Source: JAFDWI01 sp963764215 (GTDB lineage Bacteria; Actinomycetota; Acidimicrobiia; Acidimicrobiales; Iamiaceae). From it: 64,000 nt of DNA. The DNA lies in the NCBI GenBank assembly GCA_963764215.1, contig CAVXRS010000005.1, positions 310,001 to 374,000 of the forward strand. Reading direction: 5' to 3'. This document shows, piece after piece, positions 35,405 to 45,486 of this stretch; position 1 is the first letter of the stretch, and each line of letters opens with the position of its first letter. The notes below the pieces were generated by a model. It worked only from the letters and a program-made list of their open reading frames with translations, did not search any database and was not told the origin of the DNA. The translations under genes and the position numbers were made by a program.

Positions 35405-37054
35405 ATGGATGTCGTGGTCACCTACCTGGCCGTGATCTTCGGCTGTGGGGTGGCGGCCCGAATCGTGCGCCTTCCGCCCATGGTCGGATTCGTCGCGGCC
35501 GGCTTCATCCTCAACGCCATGGGAACCCAGCACGCCCCCGAGCTCCCCCTGGCCGCGGAACTCGGGGTGACCCTGATGCTCTTCGCCGTGGGATTGCGCC
35601 TCGACCTGCGCACGTTGGCAGGTCGGGAAGTGTGGTTCGCCGGTGGAACGCACCTGCTGGTCATGACCCTGGCCGGGACCGGCCTGCTCGCTGCCATGAC
35701 CGGGCTCGGCATCGTCCACTTCGAGTCCTTCGGCGTGCTGGTGGTCATCGCCCTGGCGTTGTCGTTCTCGTCGACCATCGTCGTCATCAAGATCCTTCAG
35801 GACCGCGGGGACGAACAGGCCTTCTACGGCAACATCTGCATCGGCATCCTGATCCTGCAGGACGTCGCCGCGGTGGCGGTGATCTCCTTCTCCCGGGGCG
35901 CGGCGCCGAGTCCGTGGTCGTTCACGCTGCTCGCGGTGATCCCGGCCCTCGCCGTGGTGACCCGCAAATGGCGGTGGCTCGGTCACGGCGAGCTCGGCGC
36001 GCTGTTCGGCATCTCGATGGCGCTCATTCCCGGGTTCTGGTTCTTCGACTGGCTCGGGCTGTCGGGCGCTCTGGGCGCGCTGGTGATGGGACTGATCCTG
36101 GCGCAGCGCCCCGGCGCGGACGAGCTGTCCCACAACCTGTTCACCTTGAAGGAGCTGCTGCTGGTGGCGTTCTTCGTCGATCTGGGCTACCGGGGCATGC
36201 CCACGTGGCACAACGTCGAGATCGGTCTGTCGCTGTTGGTGCTGTTGCCGGTCAGCGCCGCCGCGTACTGGTTCCTGCTCTGGTGGCTCGGCCTACGCAA
36301 TCGCAACGGCGTGCTGGTGAGTCTGCTGATGGCGAACTATTCGGAGTTCGCGCTGATCATCGCGGCGCTCGGTGTGGATGCGGGATGGTTGAGCGAGTCG
36401 TGGCTGATGTCGCTGGTGGTCGCAGTGGCCGCGAGCTTCGTCATCTCCGCGATCGTGAACCCGACCTCGGTGCACTGGGCGACGAGCCTGGCCCAGCGGC
36501 TGCCCAGACGTGCCGTCGAGCGGACCCACCCGGCCGATCGGCTCATCCCCCTGGGAGCGGCGAACGCGGTCGTGCTCGGCATGGGCCGGGTGGGCTGGGC
36601 GACCTACGCGCACCTGCGCGACGAATACGGCTATGACGTGCTGGGAGTCGAACACGACCCGTACCGCGTGAAGCTGCTGCGCGAGCGTGGCTTCAACGTC
36701 GTCGAAGGCGACGCCACCGACGAGGACTTCTGGACCCGGGTCGTGCGGACCGGTCGGGTCGAGATCGTGGTGCTGGCCATGCCTTCACAGTTCGCGAACA
36801 TCGAGGCGCTGCGCGAGTTACGCCGGATCGGTTACGAGCACGGCACGATCGCGGCCGTCGCGTTGTTCCGCGACGACGCCAAGGAACTGGAGCGCCTGGG
36901 AATCGACGAGGTGCTGCACCTGTACGCCGGAGCCGGAGAGGCGTTGGCCGACCGCGTGGCCGAAGCCCGTCAGCTGGCTGCAGTCGAAGCGGATCCGGAG
37001 GGACAACCCGACCCGGCGCGATCCGAGGACACGGACCCGGCGGATCCCGCCTGA
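35405..37054 (+). CDS. CPA2-type cation/proton antiporter with TrkA-N domain (KefB-like)
   Basis: The 549-residue protein has about 12 membrane helices in residues 1-360 with the CPA2 pattern VVIALALSFSSTIVVIKILQDRGD and GILILQDVAAVAVI. A cytoplasmic TrkA-N Rossmann domain follows (AVVLGMGRVGWATYAHL, GxGxxG near residue 392). It probably exchanges K+ or Na+ for H+ under nucleotide control. The acidic Asp/Pro tail (last 20 residues) is disordered. It lies 121 bp after the sortase and converges on the GMC oxidoreductase. Confidence 0.9.
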   Translation: MDVVVTYLAVIFGCGVAARIVRLPPMVGFVAAGFILNAMGTQHAPELPLAAELGVTLMLFAVGLRLDLRTLAGREVWFAGGTHLLVMTLAGTGLLAAMTGLGIVHFESFGVLVVIALALSFSSTIVVIKILQDRGDEQAFYGNICIGILILQDVAAVAVISFSRGAAPSPWSFTLLAVIPALAVVTRKWRWLGHGELGALFGISMALIPGFWFFDWLGLSGALGALVMGLILAQRPGADELSHNLFTLKELLLVAFFVDLGYRGMPTWHNVEIGLSLLVLLPVSAAAYWFLLWWLGLRNRNGVLVSLLMANYSEFALIIAALGVDAGWLSESWLMSLVVAVAASFVISAIVNPTSVHWATSLAQRLPRRAVERTHPADRLIPLGAANAVVLGMGRVGWATYAHLRDEYGYDVLGVEHDPYRVKLLRERGFNVVEGDATDEDFWTRVVRTGRVEIVVLAMPSQFANIEALRELRRIGYEHGTIAAVALFRDDAKELERLGIDEVLHLYAGAGEALADRVAEARQLAAVEADPEGQPDPARSEDTDPADPA

Positions 37055-37133
37055 CGAACCGAGGCACTTCCCCGCGCTTCAGTGACGAGCGCGACAGGGC
37101 GGCGACAGCTGCACGACGGATCGTGCTCGAGGC

Positions 37134-38835
37134 TCAGCCGCCGGCGAGCAGCGTCGCGGCGCGGTGGGACAGGGCGGCGAGGGTGAGCGTCGGGTTGTAG
37201 CCCGCGGAGGTCACGAACACCGACGAATCGCACACCAGCACATTTTCGACATCCCACAGACGCTGTTCGGGGCCGACGACCGAGGTGCGGGGATCGGTGC
37301 CCATTCGGGTGGTGCCCATGATGTGGCGCGACGCCGGGGCGACGCCGATCGGGTTGACCAGTTCGTGTGCGTCGAGGTCCCCCCGTGGGGGCGACGTGGA
37401 GGAGAAGGTCGCTTCGGCACCGGCGTCGAGGAGCATCGCCTCGTGCAGCGCGGCGGCATGGTCGGAGGCGACCAGTTCATGACGGTGCGGCGCGTAGGTG
37501 ACCCGCCCGGCCGGATGTCCCCAGGCGTCGCGCACCGACGGGTCGAGGTCGATGCGGTTCGTGGCCTGAGGCAGGTCCTCGCCCTGCATGGTGAGCACCC
37601 ACATGCGCCGGCGGAGGGCGCCGTTGGCCATCGCGGCCGCGTGCCATTCGCCGGTGGGTTGCATCTGGGCTTCTTCGACCGGCTTGGAAGCCGACCCGTG
37701 CTCGGTCACCCCACCGCGCACCCAGGGCAGCCCGGCTGCGTGCGCTGCGGACCGGAGTTCGGGCGTGTCGATCATCAGGTCGTCGTGCAGGTGGGTGACG
37801 TCCCGGCCGCGTTCGCCGCCGGTGTCGCCTTCGAAGATGCCCACGGTGAAGGTCTGGTAGTGATACGTGAGATAGCGGCCGACCAGCTCGCCGCCCAGGC
37901 CGTTGCGCAACAGGAGCCGAGCGGTCTCGAACGCCCCTCCCGCGACGATCACCGCCCGGGCTGCGGAAACCTCGACGACCGGCGGGTCCGGGAAACCCGT
38001 CAGGTCCAGATAGCGCACGCCCCGGGCTCGCCTGCCGCTCGCATCCAGCAGGATGTCGGTGACCGAGGACTCCGGGCGGATCTGGCCACGACCGGATGCC
38101 AACACCCGCTGCAGGGATGCGATCGGATCCCCCTTTGCGCCCACCGGGCAGCCGTACCGGCCACAGAACCCGCAGTCCTCGCACGCGGCCCGTCCGTCGT
38201 AGGGAACGCTGTTGATGCCGGTGGGCGCACGGTAGGGATGCAACCCGGCCCGCTCGGCGGCCGCGGCGGTGACGAGCGCGTGGGGCATGTCCGGACCCGG
38301 TGGCATCGGGAAGTCGGTGCTGCGCCAGGCGGCGAACGGGTTGGTGCCCGACTCGCCGGCCACCCCGAGTGCGACTTCCACCGCCGCGTAGTGCGCTTCG
38401 AGATCGGCGTAGGAGATCGGCCAGTCCCGGACGTCCGCGGCGCCGTCGTCGACGGGTCCTCTCGTGGAGGCCAACGCGAAGTCCTCTTCCCGCCAGCGTG
38501 GGAGCTTCGCGTCGGCGTGGAATCCGCCCCCGCCCACGGTGGAGGGGAGGTTGTTGACCTCACCGGTGAGCAGGCGGTCTCCGTCGAAGGGGTCCGCGCC
38601 GGTAGGTGCGCGGCTCGAGCAGCGGATCCGGGCCGAAAAGGTGCCGGCGGACCGCCGCGATCTCGTCGTTCGCCGCGTGGGGGAGCTGGCCGAAGGGTGC
38701 TTCCAGGTCGATCAGGTGGTTGCGACCCTTCTCCAGCACGATCACCGACCAGCCGGCCGCGGTGAGCACGTCGGCGGCGACCGAGCCGCCCGGCCCCGAG
38801 CCGACGATGATCGCGTCGCAGTCGGCGTCGCTCAC
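37134..38835 (-). pseudogene. GMC-family oxidoreductase, one apparent frameshift
   Basis: The GTG start at 38835 gives an FAD loop AIIVGSGPGGSVAADVL. The reading shifts near 38607, between LLEPRTYR and DPFDGDRLLTGEVNN, and continues through STVGGGGFHADAKLPRW, a Cys cluster (CEDCGFCGRYGCP), AVIVAGGAFETARLLL and the GMC C-terminus with His and Asn (VTSAGYNPTLTLAALSHRAA). Conserved sequence flanks the shift, so an indel error is likely. It overlaps a small-subunit gene by GTGA, so a membrane-linked dehydrogenase complex is probable, as for gluconate 2-dehydrogenase. The substrate is unknown. Confidence 0.82.
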
Positions 38836-39296
38836 CGCGCCGCCTCCTGCCGGTCGGCGTCGCCGAGGTGTGCACACGACGGGGGGAACAGGGGCTCGGG
38901 AAAGTCGATCCGGGTCCAACCGCCACTGTTCCGGTTGCCGCCGTAGGCCGGGTCGCCATAGGTGGCCTCGCAGGCATGTTCGTACACGACGCGTCGGTCG
39001 GCATCGTCGGCGTCGCCGCGTACGACCCGCTTGTAGCCCGAACGCCATTCGTCGATCCGGCGTTGCCACGCGAACCGTTCCCAGGGGCCGAGTTCCAACC
39101 AGTCGGCACCCGAGTCCGCGGGAGCGGCCCAGATGTGGGGTGGGTCGTGGTCGAGCGCGCCGAGGAGGCCTTCCACGTAGTCGAGGGCGCCGAGGGCCAC
39201 GCAGCCCGGCAGCGCCGCCTCGAGCGCGGCCTCGACCACCGGACGCGCGGTCTCGTCGAAGGCGAACCCCGGGTCTCCGGGATCGGGGTCGTTCAC
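38832..39296 (-). CDS. Gluconate 2-dehydrogenase subunit 3-like protein
   Basis: The 154-residue protein contains LEAALPGCVALGALDYVEGLL and WERFAWQRRIDEWRSGY, resembling the small subunit of gluconate 2-dehydrogenase-type GMC complexes. No signal peptide is visible. The start GTG 39296 overlaps the aldolase stop and its own stop overlaps the GMC start, so three genes are translationally coupled. It probably stabilises or exports the flavoprotein. Confidence 0.72.
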   Translation of the reverse strand: MNDPDPGDPGFAFDETARPVVEAALEAALPGCVALGALDYVEGLLGALDHDPPHIWAAPADSGADWLELGPWERFAWQRRIDEWRSGYKRVVRGDADDADRRVVYEHACEATYGDPAYGGNRNSGGWTRIDFPEPLFPPSCAHLGDADRQEAAR

Positions 39297-39970
39297 GTGT
39301 GGTGCCGCACGAGCTCGTACACCGCGGCCATGTCGGTGTTGACCTTGTCGGGCAGCGGATGGATCGTCGCGCCCATCGACCGCGCACCCCACACGATCCG
39401 GGCGGTCCGTTCGGCGAGCGCGGCGTTGTGCAGCGCCTTGGCGGGGGTGGATCCGCAGGTCACCAGGCCGTGGTTGGCCAGCAGCGCGGCGCCCCGGTCG
39501 ACGAGTCGGGCCGCAACCTCCTCGCCGAGTTCGGCCGTGCCGGTGCCCTTGTAGTCGCAGCAGGGCACCTCGCCTCCCAGGTACACGACGACCTCCTCGA
39601 TCACCGCCGGGATCGGCTCGTGGGCGAGGGCGAACATCGTGGCGTGCACCGCGTGGGTGTGGATCACCGCGCCGATCTCGGGGTACCGGCGCAGGGTGCC
39701 GAGGTGCAGGTCCTTCTCGGTGGTGGGGGAGCGCTCGCCGGTGAGCACCGCACCGTCCAGGTCGACGATGACCAGATCGTCCACGGTCATCGTGTCATAG
39801 GCCACCGAGGAGGGGGTGACGCACACCGAACCGTCGGCGAGGCGACCGGAGATGTTGCCCGAGGTGCCCTCCACGAGCCCCTGGGCCAGCATGGCCTTGG
39901 CGGTGGCGAGCACCTCCTCGGGGGTGGTGGTGGGCGACGGAGCCGACGGCTCCGATGTCTTCTCAGCCAT
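39293..39970 (-). CDS. Class II aldolase/adducin-family protein
   Basis: The 225-residue protein has GLVEGTSGNISGRLADG (phosphate or carboxylate loop), AVIHTHAVHATMFAL with two zinc-binding His, and LLANHGLVTCGSTPAKAL with the third. This is the fuculose-phosphate aldolase fold. It would cleave or epimerise a 2-keto or sugar-phosphate substrate using zinc. ATG 39970 was chosen as the homology start. It overlaps the 2-hydroxyacid dehydrogenase by 8 bp. Confidence 0.85.
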   Translation of the reverse strand: MAEKTSEPSAPSPTTTPEEVLATAKAMLAQGLVEGTSGNISGRLADGSVCVTPSSVAYDTMTVDDLVIVDLDGAVLTGERSPTTEKDLHLGTLRRYPEIGAVIHTHAVHATMFALAHEPIPAVIEEVVVYLGGEVPCCDYKGTGTAELGEEVAARLVDRGAALLANHGLVTCGSTPAKALHNAALAERTARIVWGARSMGATIHPLPDKVNTDMAAVYELVRHHT

Positions 39971-40961
39971 CGGCGAACACCTCCGGGTTGGCAAGGTTGG
40001 CGGGTCGGTCACCGCGGCGCAAGGCGGCGAGACCATCGGCCATCAGCGCCGTGTGCGCGGCCTCGGTCTCGAAGGTCGCGCCGCCGATGTGGGGGGCCAG
40101 GAGCACGTTGTCCATCGCGCAGAGCGGGTGACCGTCGGGGAGCTGTTCGCCGTCGAAATGGTCGAGCGCGGCGGCGGCGAGATGCTCCGAGCGCAGCGCT
40201 TCGACGAGCGCGTCGAGGTCGTGCAGCCCGGCGCGGGCGGTGTTCACATAGACCGCTCCGGGCTTCATCGTCCTGAACGCCGCGGCGTCCATCATGCCCA
40301 GCGTGTCGGGGGTGACCGCCGCGTGCATCGACACGATGTCCGCTTCGGCGAGCAGGTCCTCGAAGGCGTGGCTGGCGTCCTCGGCGAAGGGGTCGGCGGT
40401 GATCACGGTCATGCCGAGCCCTTCGAAGCGCCACTTCGCGGCCCGTCCGACCGCGCCGAGCCCGACCAGGCCGACGGTGCGGCCCGCCAACTGGTGGGCA
40501 CGGAACCGTTGGTAGGGGATCGTCCCACCCGAGAACACCGCACCTCTGCGCACGTCCCGGTCGGCGACGAGCAGATGCCTGGTCACCCCGAAGCACATCG
40601 CGACGGCGAGTTCCGCCACACCGTCCGCGTTGCGGCCCGGGGCGCGCAGCACCGGGATGCCCGCTCTGGTCGCCCCGTCGAGATCCACGTTGGTGGGATC
40701 GCCGCGGGTCGAACCGATCACGCCGATGGGGAGGTCGAACACCGGTCCCCTGCACGAATCGGCCTCGCAGATCAGGATGTTCGCTCCGACCTCTCTCGCC
40801 CGTTCGGCGAGCCGGTCGGGGTCGTACAGCCGCATGGTGTCCGTGGTGATCCAGGGATCGGCGATCACCTTCGCCCAGGACTGCAATTCGGCCAGGGCGG
40901 GGCCGCGCAGCGGTGCAGTGGCCAGAATCACCGGCGCTTCGGGCAGGGCTCGAGCGCTCAT
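39963..40961 (-). CDS. D-isomer-specific 2-hydroxyacid dehydrogenase
   Basis: The 332-residue NAD-dependent enzyme has the loop VGLVGLGAVGRAAKWRFEG and catalytic Arg in VNTARAGLHD, Glu in FDGEQLPDGHPL and His in LLAPHIGGATFE. It interconverts 2-hydroxy and 2-oxo acids. It lies in a tightly overlapping run with aldolase, GMC complex, MaoC protein and CoA ligase, suggesting one catabolic operon read leftward from about 43.8 kb. Confidence 0.9.
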   Translation of the reverse strand: MSARALPEAPVILATAPLRGPALAELQSWAKVIADPWITTDTMRLYDPDRLAERAREVGANILICEADSCRGPVFDLPIGVIGSTRGDPTNVDLDGATRAGIPVLRAPGRNADGVAELAVAMCFGVTRHLLVADRDVRRGAVFSGGTIPYQRFRAHQLAGRTVGLVGLGAVGRAAKWRFEGLGMTVITADPFAEDASHAFEDLLAEADIVSMHAAVTPDTLGMMDAAAFRTMKPGAVYVNTARAGLHDLDALVEALRSEHLAAAALDHFDGEQLPDGHPLCAMDNVLLAPHIGGATFETEAAHTALMADGLAALRRGDRPANLANPEVFADG

Positions 40962-42163
40962 GCCGCCGACTCCTGTGAGCGAGGGTCGGCCGCGGGCAGT
41001 TCGACGGTGACGTCGGCGGTGGCGAGTCGGGCGTCGTCCTGGTTGGTCATGTCGACATGGACGCGCACCAGGTGGTGGCGGCGTTCGATCCAGGTCTCGG
41101 TGACCGCGCCGTTGATGATCGTGATGTCGCCGGTGAACGCCGGGTTGCGGTACTGGCTTCGCACTTCGGTGATCTCGCCCCATTCACCGGCCCAGCCGGC
41201 GACGAAGTCGATCACCCAGGCGCCCATCGACGCGCCGTAGCCGTACCCGCGGGGCATTCCCACGTGGGCGGCCCAGCGAGGCTGCAGGTGCCCCCGGGAC
41301 GGCCCGTGGTAGGCGCCGTCGGCGAGCTCGGGGTTGGTGCGCTCGAGGCGCCGGTCGCCTTCGCCGCCGGACATCTCCTCGGTGTAGCCCAGATCCTTCG
41401 CGGAGACCGTGGTCGGTCCCTTGGCCATGCCCGCCCACACGGTCATGGGAAATGCCCGCCACTCGGTGGTGAAGCTGGCGAGGCTGTGTGGGCCCAGGAC
41501 GTGCTCGGCGAGGCGATCCCCGACCTTCACGTCACCGTGCAGACGCGGGGCGTGGCCGAGGGTCTGGATCTGGTCGATGAACGCGCTCTTGCGCTGCTCG
41601 ATCTCGGCGAGGTCGGCGTCGGACCATTCCGGGTCGTGGTCGGCCTCGAACAGTTGCTTGGACTTGGCGGCCCGCACCCGGTAGCGGATCGCCGTGGAAC
41701 GTTGCAGGGCGACCCGTTCGCCGCGTTGGTTGATGTACAAGGTGTCGCCCCGCTGGAAGCATGTCGGGCCGGCGAAGGAGGTCTCGGTCACCCGGTAGTC
41801 GTAGGGCATCCGGTGACAGACGAAGTGGTCGCCGGCGCGGATGCGCGGTCCGAAGAACCACCAGTCGTCGCCGCCGAAGATCAGATGGCTGTCGGGGATC
41901 CGCCCCACCTGGGCGGGCGAGCATCCGTGGCTCGTGTCGCAGGCGACGGTGAAGGACAGCGGCGCGACCAGGTCACCGAAGCGACTCCGCGCCGCGAATT
42001 CGGCGTCGAAGTGCAACGGGTTCGGATAGTGCATGGCCTGGGCCCAACGACGGATGTCGTTGCGGGCGATCGGTTCGGTCAGCTCCCCCGGCCGGATCGG
42101 CACGCCCATGTGGCGATCCAGATCCGAGGTGTCGAGTCCTGGGTCGTCGGGATCGTCGCTCAT
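40958..42163 (-). CDS. Double-hotdog MaoC-like dehydratase
   Basis: The 401-residue protein has two hotdog domains: an N-terminal FAS1-type dehydratase-like half (MHYPNPLHFDAEFAARSRFG) and a C-terminal half. The N-terminal half carries the hydratase-like Asp/His environment in DAEFAARS. It probably hydrates an enoyl-CoA made from the acid activated by the neighbouring CoA ligase. It overlaps both neighbours by 4 bp (ATGA type). Confidence 0.82.
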   Translation of the reverse strand: MSDDPDDPGLDTSDLDRHMGVPIRPGELTEPIARNDIRRWAQAMHYPNPLHFDAEFAARSRFGDLVAPLSFTVACDTSHGCSPAQVGRIPDSHLIFGGDDWWFFGPRIRAGDHFVCHRMPYDYRVTETSFAGPTCFQRGDTLYINQRGERVALQRSTAIRYRVRAAKSKQLFEADHDPEWSDADLAEIEQRKSAFIDQIQTLGHAPRLHGDVKVGDRLAEHVLGPHSLASFTTEWRAFPMTVWAGMAKGPTTVSAKDLGYTEEMSGGEGDRRLERTNPELADGAYHGPSRGHLQPRWAAHVGMPRGYGYGASMGAWVIDFVAGWAGEWGEITEVRSQYRNPAFTGDITIINGAVTETWIERRHHLVRVHVDMTNQDDARLATADVTVELPAADPRSQESAA

Positions 42164-43812
42164 GAGGCTCCTGTGGGTTCTGAGTTCGGCGAGGTGGCTG
42201 ATGCAAGGCGCGCGGAGACGAGGGCGGCCAGTTCGGGATCTCGCACCTTGGAACCGGCGGCCGTCATGGGGATCTCGCCATCGGCGAAGAACAACACGAT
42301 CCGGGGGACCTTGTAGGACGCGATCCGGTCCCGCAGGAACGCCTGGATCTCCTCACCGGTTGCCTCGGCCCCCTCGGCGAGCGTGACGCAGGCGACGACG
42401 ATCTCGTCGCGCTGCTCGTCGGGCATGCCGATTATGCGGGCCGTCTTGATCGGCGCGAACGCCCGGAGCTGCACCTCGATCTCGGCGGGCGAGACGTTCG
42501 CGCCGGCGGTCTTGATCATTTCGGTGCGCCGTCCCGAGAAATGCACGAGGCCGTCGCGGTCGAACGACCCGATGTCGCCGGTGTGCAGGAAGCCGTCGCC
42601 GTCGAAGCACTCCTGGGGAGTCGATCCCAGGTAGTGCTTCATCAGGCTGGGGCCACGCACGCACAGCTCGCCCTGGGTCCCGGCATCCAGTTCGTCGCCG
42701 GTTTCCAGGTCGATCACGCGCAGCTCGTTGCCGGGCAGTAACGGGCCGTACGAGGCGCGCATCGTGGCGCGATCGGCACCGGACGAGTGGGAGGCGAACA
42801 GTGCACAGGTCTCGGTCATGCCGTAGCCCACCGGCATGTTCCAGTTCGGATCGCCTTCGACGCTCGGATGGCGCGCGTAGACCGATTTGCCGTACACCTG
42901 GAGCAACGACGACAGGTCGGTCTGGAGCCAGTCCTCGTGGGAGGCGAGCGCCCGATTCTGGTGGGGGAGCGCATACGGTTCGGTCACCTGCTCGCGTTGT
43001 AGGAGTGCGAGCGCGTACCGGGCGTCGAAGGTCTCCGAGAGGACGCAGGTGCCGCCCATCGCCAGGGTGGCGCCGACGGCGGAGCTGAGCCCGGCGCTCC
43101 AGAAGATCGGCAGTGGCGACCACATCCGGGTCGCGGTGCTGCGGCCGAAGACGCGACCTTGCAGCCAGAACGCCAGGGCGGGGCCGTGGTGGGAGTGGAC
43201 CATGCCCTTGGGTTTCGACGTGGTTCCCGACGAGAACAGCACCAGGCCGTCGTCGTCGGGTTCGATCGCGGCAGTGCGCTCTGCCAGTTGGTCGTCGGTG
43301 CCCGGTCGGGCGCTGGCGAGCCAGGATTCCCAGGTCTCGTCTCCGACGGCGATGACACGCTGCAGGTCGGGGACATCCGCGCGCAGGGAGCTGATCTCGG
43401 CGGGGAAGTCACGTCCGAGCAGGCGCGTCTGGGTGAGCAGGATCTCGACCTCTGCCGCTTCGAGCATGCCGGCGAGTTCCGGCGGTGGCGCAAACGTCGA
43501 CAGCATCACGGGCACCGTCCCGGCCGTCGCCGCACCGAACAGGCCCGCCACGGCTTCCGGTCGGTTTCCCATCAGGATGCCGACGCGCGTTCCCGGCCGG
43601 ACATCGTCCGCGAGCAGGGCGCGGGCAACGTCCCGGGTGGCGACGTCGAGCTCGTCGTAGCTCCACCGGGCGGTCGAGCCCGTGATCGGATCGTCGAAGA
43701 CGATCGCCTCGTGATCCCGATACCGGTCGGCGACGTCGGGGACGAACCCGGCCATCGTGGTGGCCCCGATCCCGGTGACCGAGGACAGATCGGGTCCGGC
43801 GAGGGTCGTCAC
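42160..43812 (-). CDS. AMP-dependent acyl-CoA synthetase/ligase
   Basis: The approximately 550-residue enzyme has VLFSSGTTSKPKGMVHSHHG (P-loop), VGYGMTETCALF (adenine site), LHTGDIGSFDRDG and SGRRTEMIKTAGANVSPAEIE, the hinge and C-domain. The final catalytic Lys lies near AAGSKVRDPEL. It activates a carboxylate to acyl-CoA. The start is uncertain: GTG 43812 or upstream, with ATG 43755 (MAGFVPDV) too late for the family. It heads the leftward catabolic operon and diverges from a second CoA ligase across site C. Confidence 0.85.
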   Translation of the reverse strand: MTTLAGPDLSSVTGIGATTMAGFVPDVADRYRDHEAIVFDDPITGSTARWSYDELDVATRDVARALLADDVRPGTRVGILMGNRPEAVAGLFGAATAGTVPVMLSTFAPPPELAGMLEAAEVEILLTQTRLLGRDFPAEISSLRADVPDLQRVIAVGDETWESWLASARPGTDDQLAERTAAIEPDDDGLVLFSSGTTSKPKGMVHSHHGPALAFWLQGRVFGRSTATRMWSPLPIFWSAGLSSAVGATLAMGGTCVLSETFDARYALALLQREQVTEPYALPHQNRALASHEDWLQTDLSSLLQVYGKSVYARHPSVEGDPNWNMPVGYGMTETCALFASHSSGADRATMRASYGPLLPGNELRVIDLETGDELDAGTQGELCVRGPSLMKHYLGSTPQECFDGDGFLHTGDIGSFDRDGLVHFSGRRTEMIKTAGANVSPAEIEVQLRAFAPIKTARIIGMPDEQRDEIVVACVTLAEGAEATGEEIQAFLRDRIASYKVPRIVLFFADGEIPMTAAGSKVRDPELAALVSARLASATSPNSEPTGAS

Positions 43813-43899
43813 CTGCCGAACCGCGCTGTCGTTGTGTCGAGATGGCTCGTCGGTGCCGGGCGATGCATAGCTGACGGCGATGTTAGCCAGCCGGACGAC

Positions 43900-43919
43900 T
43901 AGAGTTGACGCCAGTGTCA
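43900..43919. promoter_or_regulatory. Operator-like inverted repeat, site C, with -10 element
   Basis: TGACGCCAGTGTCA (43906-43919) has half-sites matching at 5 of 7 positions. The -10-like TAGAGT (43900-43905) abuts it. GTGTCAGAAAC (43914-43924) is shared exactly with sites B and E. It lies between two divergent CoA ligase genes, 37 nt from the rightward start. Confidence 0.6.
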
Positions 43920-43956
43920 GAAACTTCTGGGAGCGGAGGAGTAGGGTGCGCGACCG

Positions 43957-45453
43957 ATGGTCGAGTCGATGCCGACGACGATTGCCCGGGTGTTCGCGGC
44001 GGCGTTGGCCGACGACCCGCACCGCGAAGCGCTGGTCACGCGGTCACGGCGATTCAGCTACGCGGAGCTGGACGCAGCCGCTGATCGGGCCGCACGGGCC
44101 TGGATGGCGCTCGGTGTCGGGCCGGGGGATCGGGTCGGGGTGTCGCTCCCCAACGATGCGGACGTGGTGCTCGCATTCCACGGCGCGATGCGTCTCGGCG
44201 CGATCTGGGTGGGCGTCAACCGGGCCCTCGCGGATCCGGAGAAGCGGTTCCAGATCGAGGACTCGGGAACCGGGCTCTTCCTCGCCGAGGAACCGCTCAC
44301 CGAGTCGTCGGCCCGCCACGTGGGCATCGACGAGTGGCGGGACGCGGTCCGCGCCGCCCCGGCCGTGCGGGTCGGCGTCGACGTCGACCCGCACGCCCCG
44401 GCGGGCATCGCGTACACCAGCGGCACCACCGGTCGACCCAAGGGTGCGGTGCACAGCCAGTGGAACCTGCTGCTGCCCGGGGCGACCCTGGTCGCCGAGC
44501 GGAACTACTCACCACGGCTGCGCAAAGGGGATTGTCTCCCGCTCACGATTCTGAACATGCAGGTGCTCACCACGCTGCTCACCGCGCAGGCAGGCGGCAC
44601 GTGTGTGGTGATGGACCAGCTCTTCGCCGAGGGTGTGGCCGGGTGGATCCGCCGCGAGTCGGTCACCACCTGGAACGGACCGCCGGCGCTGTTGCATTCG
44701 CTCGCACACAGCGACGCGGTGGCGCCGGAGGACCTGGCATCCCTGGACGAGGTGTGGAACGGCGGTGCGGACTGCCCCGACGCGGTGCGCGAAGCCTTCG
44801 AGTCGAAGTTCGATCGGGAGATCCTGTGCACCTACGGGCTGACCGAGGCCCCCGCGGTCGTGACGATCGATCCCCGCGGCGGCCCGCACCATCCGGGATC
44901 GAGCGGCCGACCGCTCGGCCATGTGCGCGTCGAGATCCGCGCCGAGAACGGGACGAAACTCCCCACCGGAGAGTCGGGCGAGATCTGTGTGGTCGCCGCC
45001 GACGACCGGTACCGGCCCATGCTGGGGTACTGGCAACGTCCCGACGCCACGGCCGAAGCACTGGCCGACGGCGCCTTGCACACCGGCGACATCGGTCAGC
45101 TCGACGAACGGGGCGAACTGCACGTCCGTGACCGGCTCAAGTTGATCATCAACCGTGGGGGAGCGAACGTGTACCCCGCCGAGGTCGAGCGGGTCATCCA
45201 CGACTTCCCCGGGGTTGCCGCGTGTGCGGTGTTCGGCCGTGCCGACGAGCGCCTCGGTGAGCGGGTGGTCGCCGCCGTCGAAGCGGTCGCCGGTCAGACC
45301 GTGGACGGCGCCGCGGTCCGGTCGCACTGTGCCACGAACCTGGCCGGCTACAAGGTGCCCGAGGAGGTGCTGGTCGTCGACGCCTTTCCCCGCAATGCCA
45401 TGGGCAAGATCATCCGCTCCGAGCTCGCCGGACTGGCCGCCACCGAGACGTGA
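43957..45453 (+). CDS. AMP-dependent acyl-CoA synthetase/ligase
   Basis: The 498-residue enzyme has IAYTSGTTGRPKGAVHSQWN (P-loop), LCTYGLTEAPAVV, LHTGDIGQLDERGELHVRDRLK and NRGGANVYPAEVE, with the terminal Lys in FPRNAMGKIIRSEL. All core motifs are intact. A second in-frame ATG at 43969 is possible. It is a separate transcription unit from the leftward ligase but shares its control region. A role in the same pathway is inferred. Confidence 0.9.
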   Translation: MVESMPTTIARVFAAALADDPHREALVTRSRRFSYAELDAAADRAARAWMALGVGPGDRVGVSLPNDADVVLAFHGAMRLGAIWVGVNRALADPEKRFQIEDSGTGLFLAEEPLTESSARHVGIDEWRDAVRAAPAVRVGVDVDPHAPAGIAYTSGTTGRPKGAVHSQWNLLLPGATLVAERNYSPRLRKGDCLPLTILNMQVLTTLLTAQAGGTCVVMDQLFAEGVAGWIRRESVTTWNGPPALLHSLAHSDAVAPEDLASLDEVWNGGADCPDAVREAFESKFDREILCTYGLTEAPAVVTIDPRGGPHHPGSSGRPLGHVRVEIRAENGTKLPTGESGEICVVAADDRYRPMLGYWQRPDATAEALADGALHTGDIGQLDERGELHVRDRLKLIINRGGANVYPAEVERVIHDFPGVAACAVFGRADERLGERVVAAVEAVAGQTVDGAAVRSHCATNLAGYKVPEEVLVVDAFPRNAMGKIIRSELAGLAATET

Positions 45454-45486
45454 GGCTCGGCGTCGCCGAGGTGGGCGTCGGGAAGG

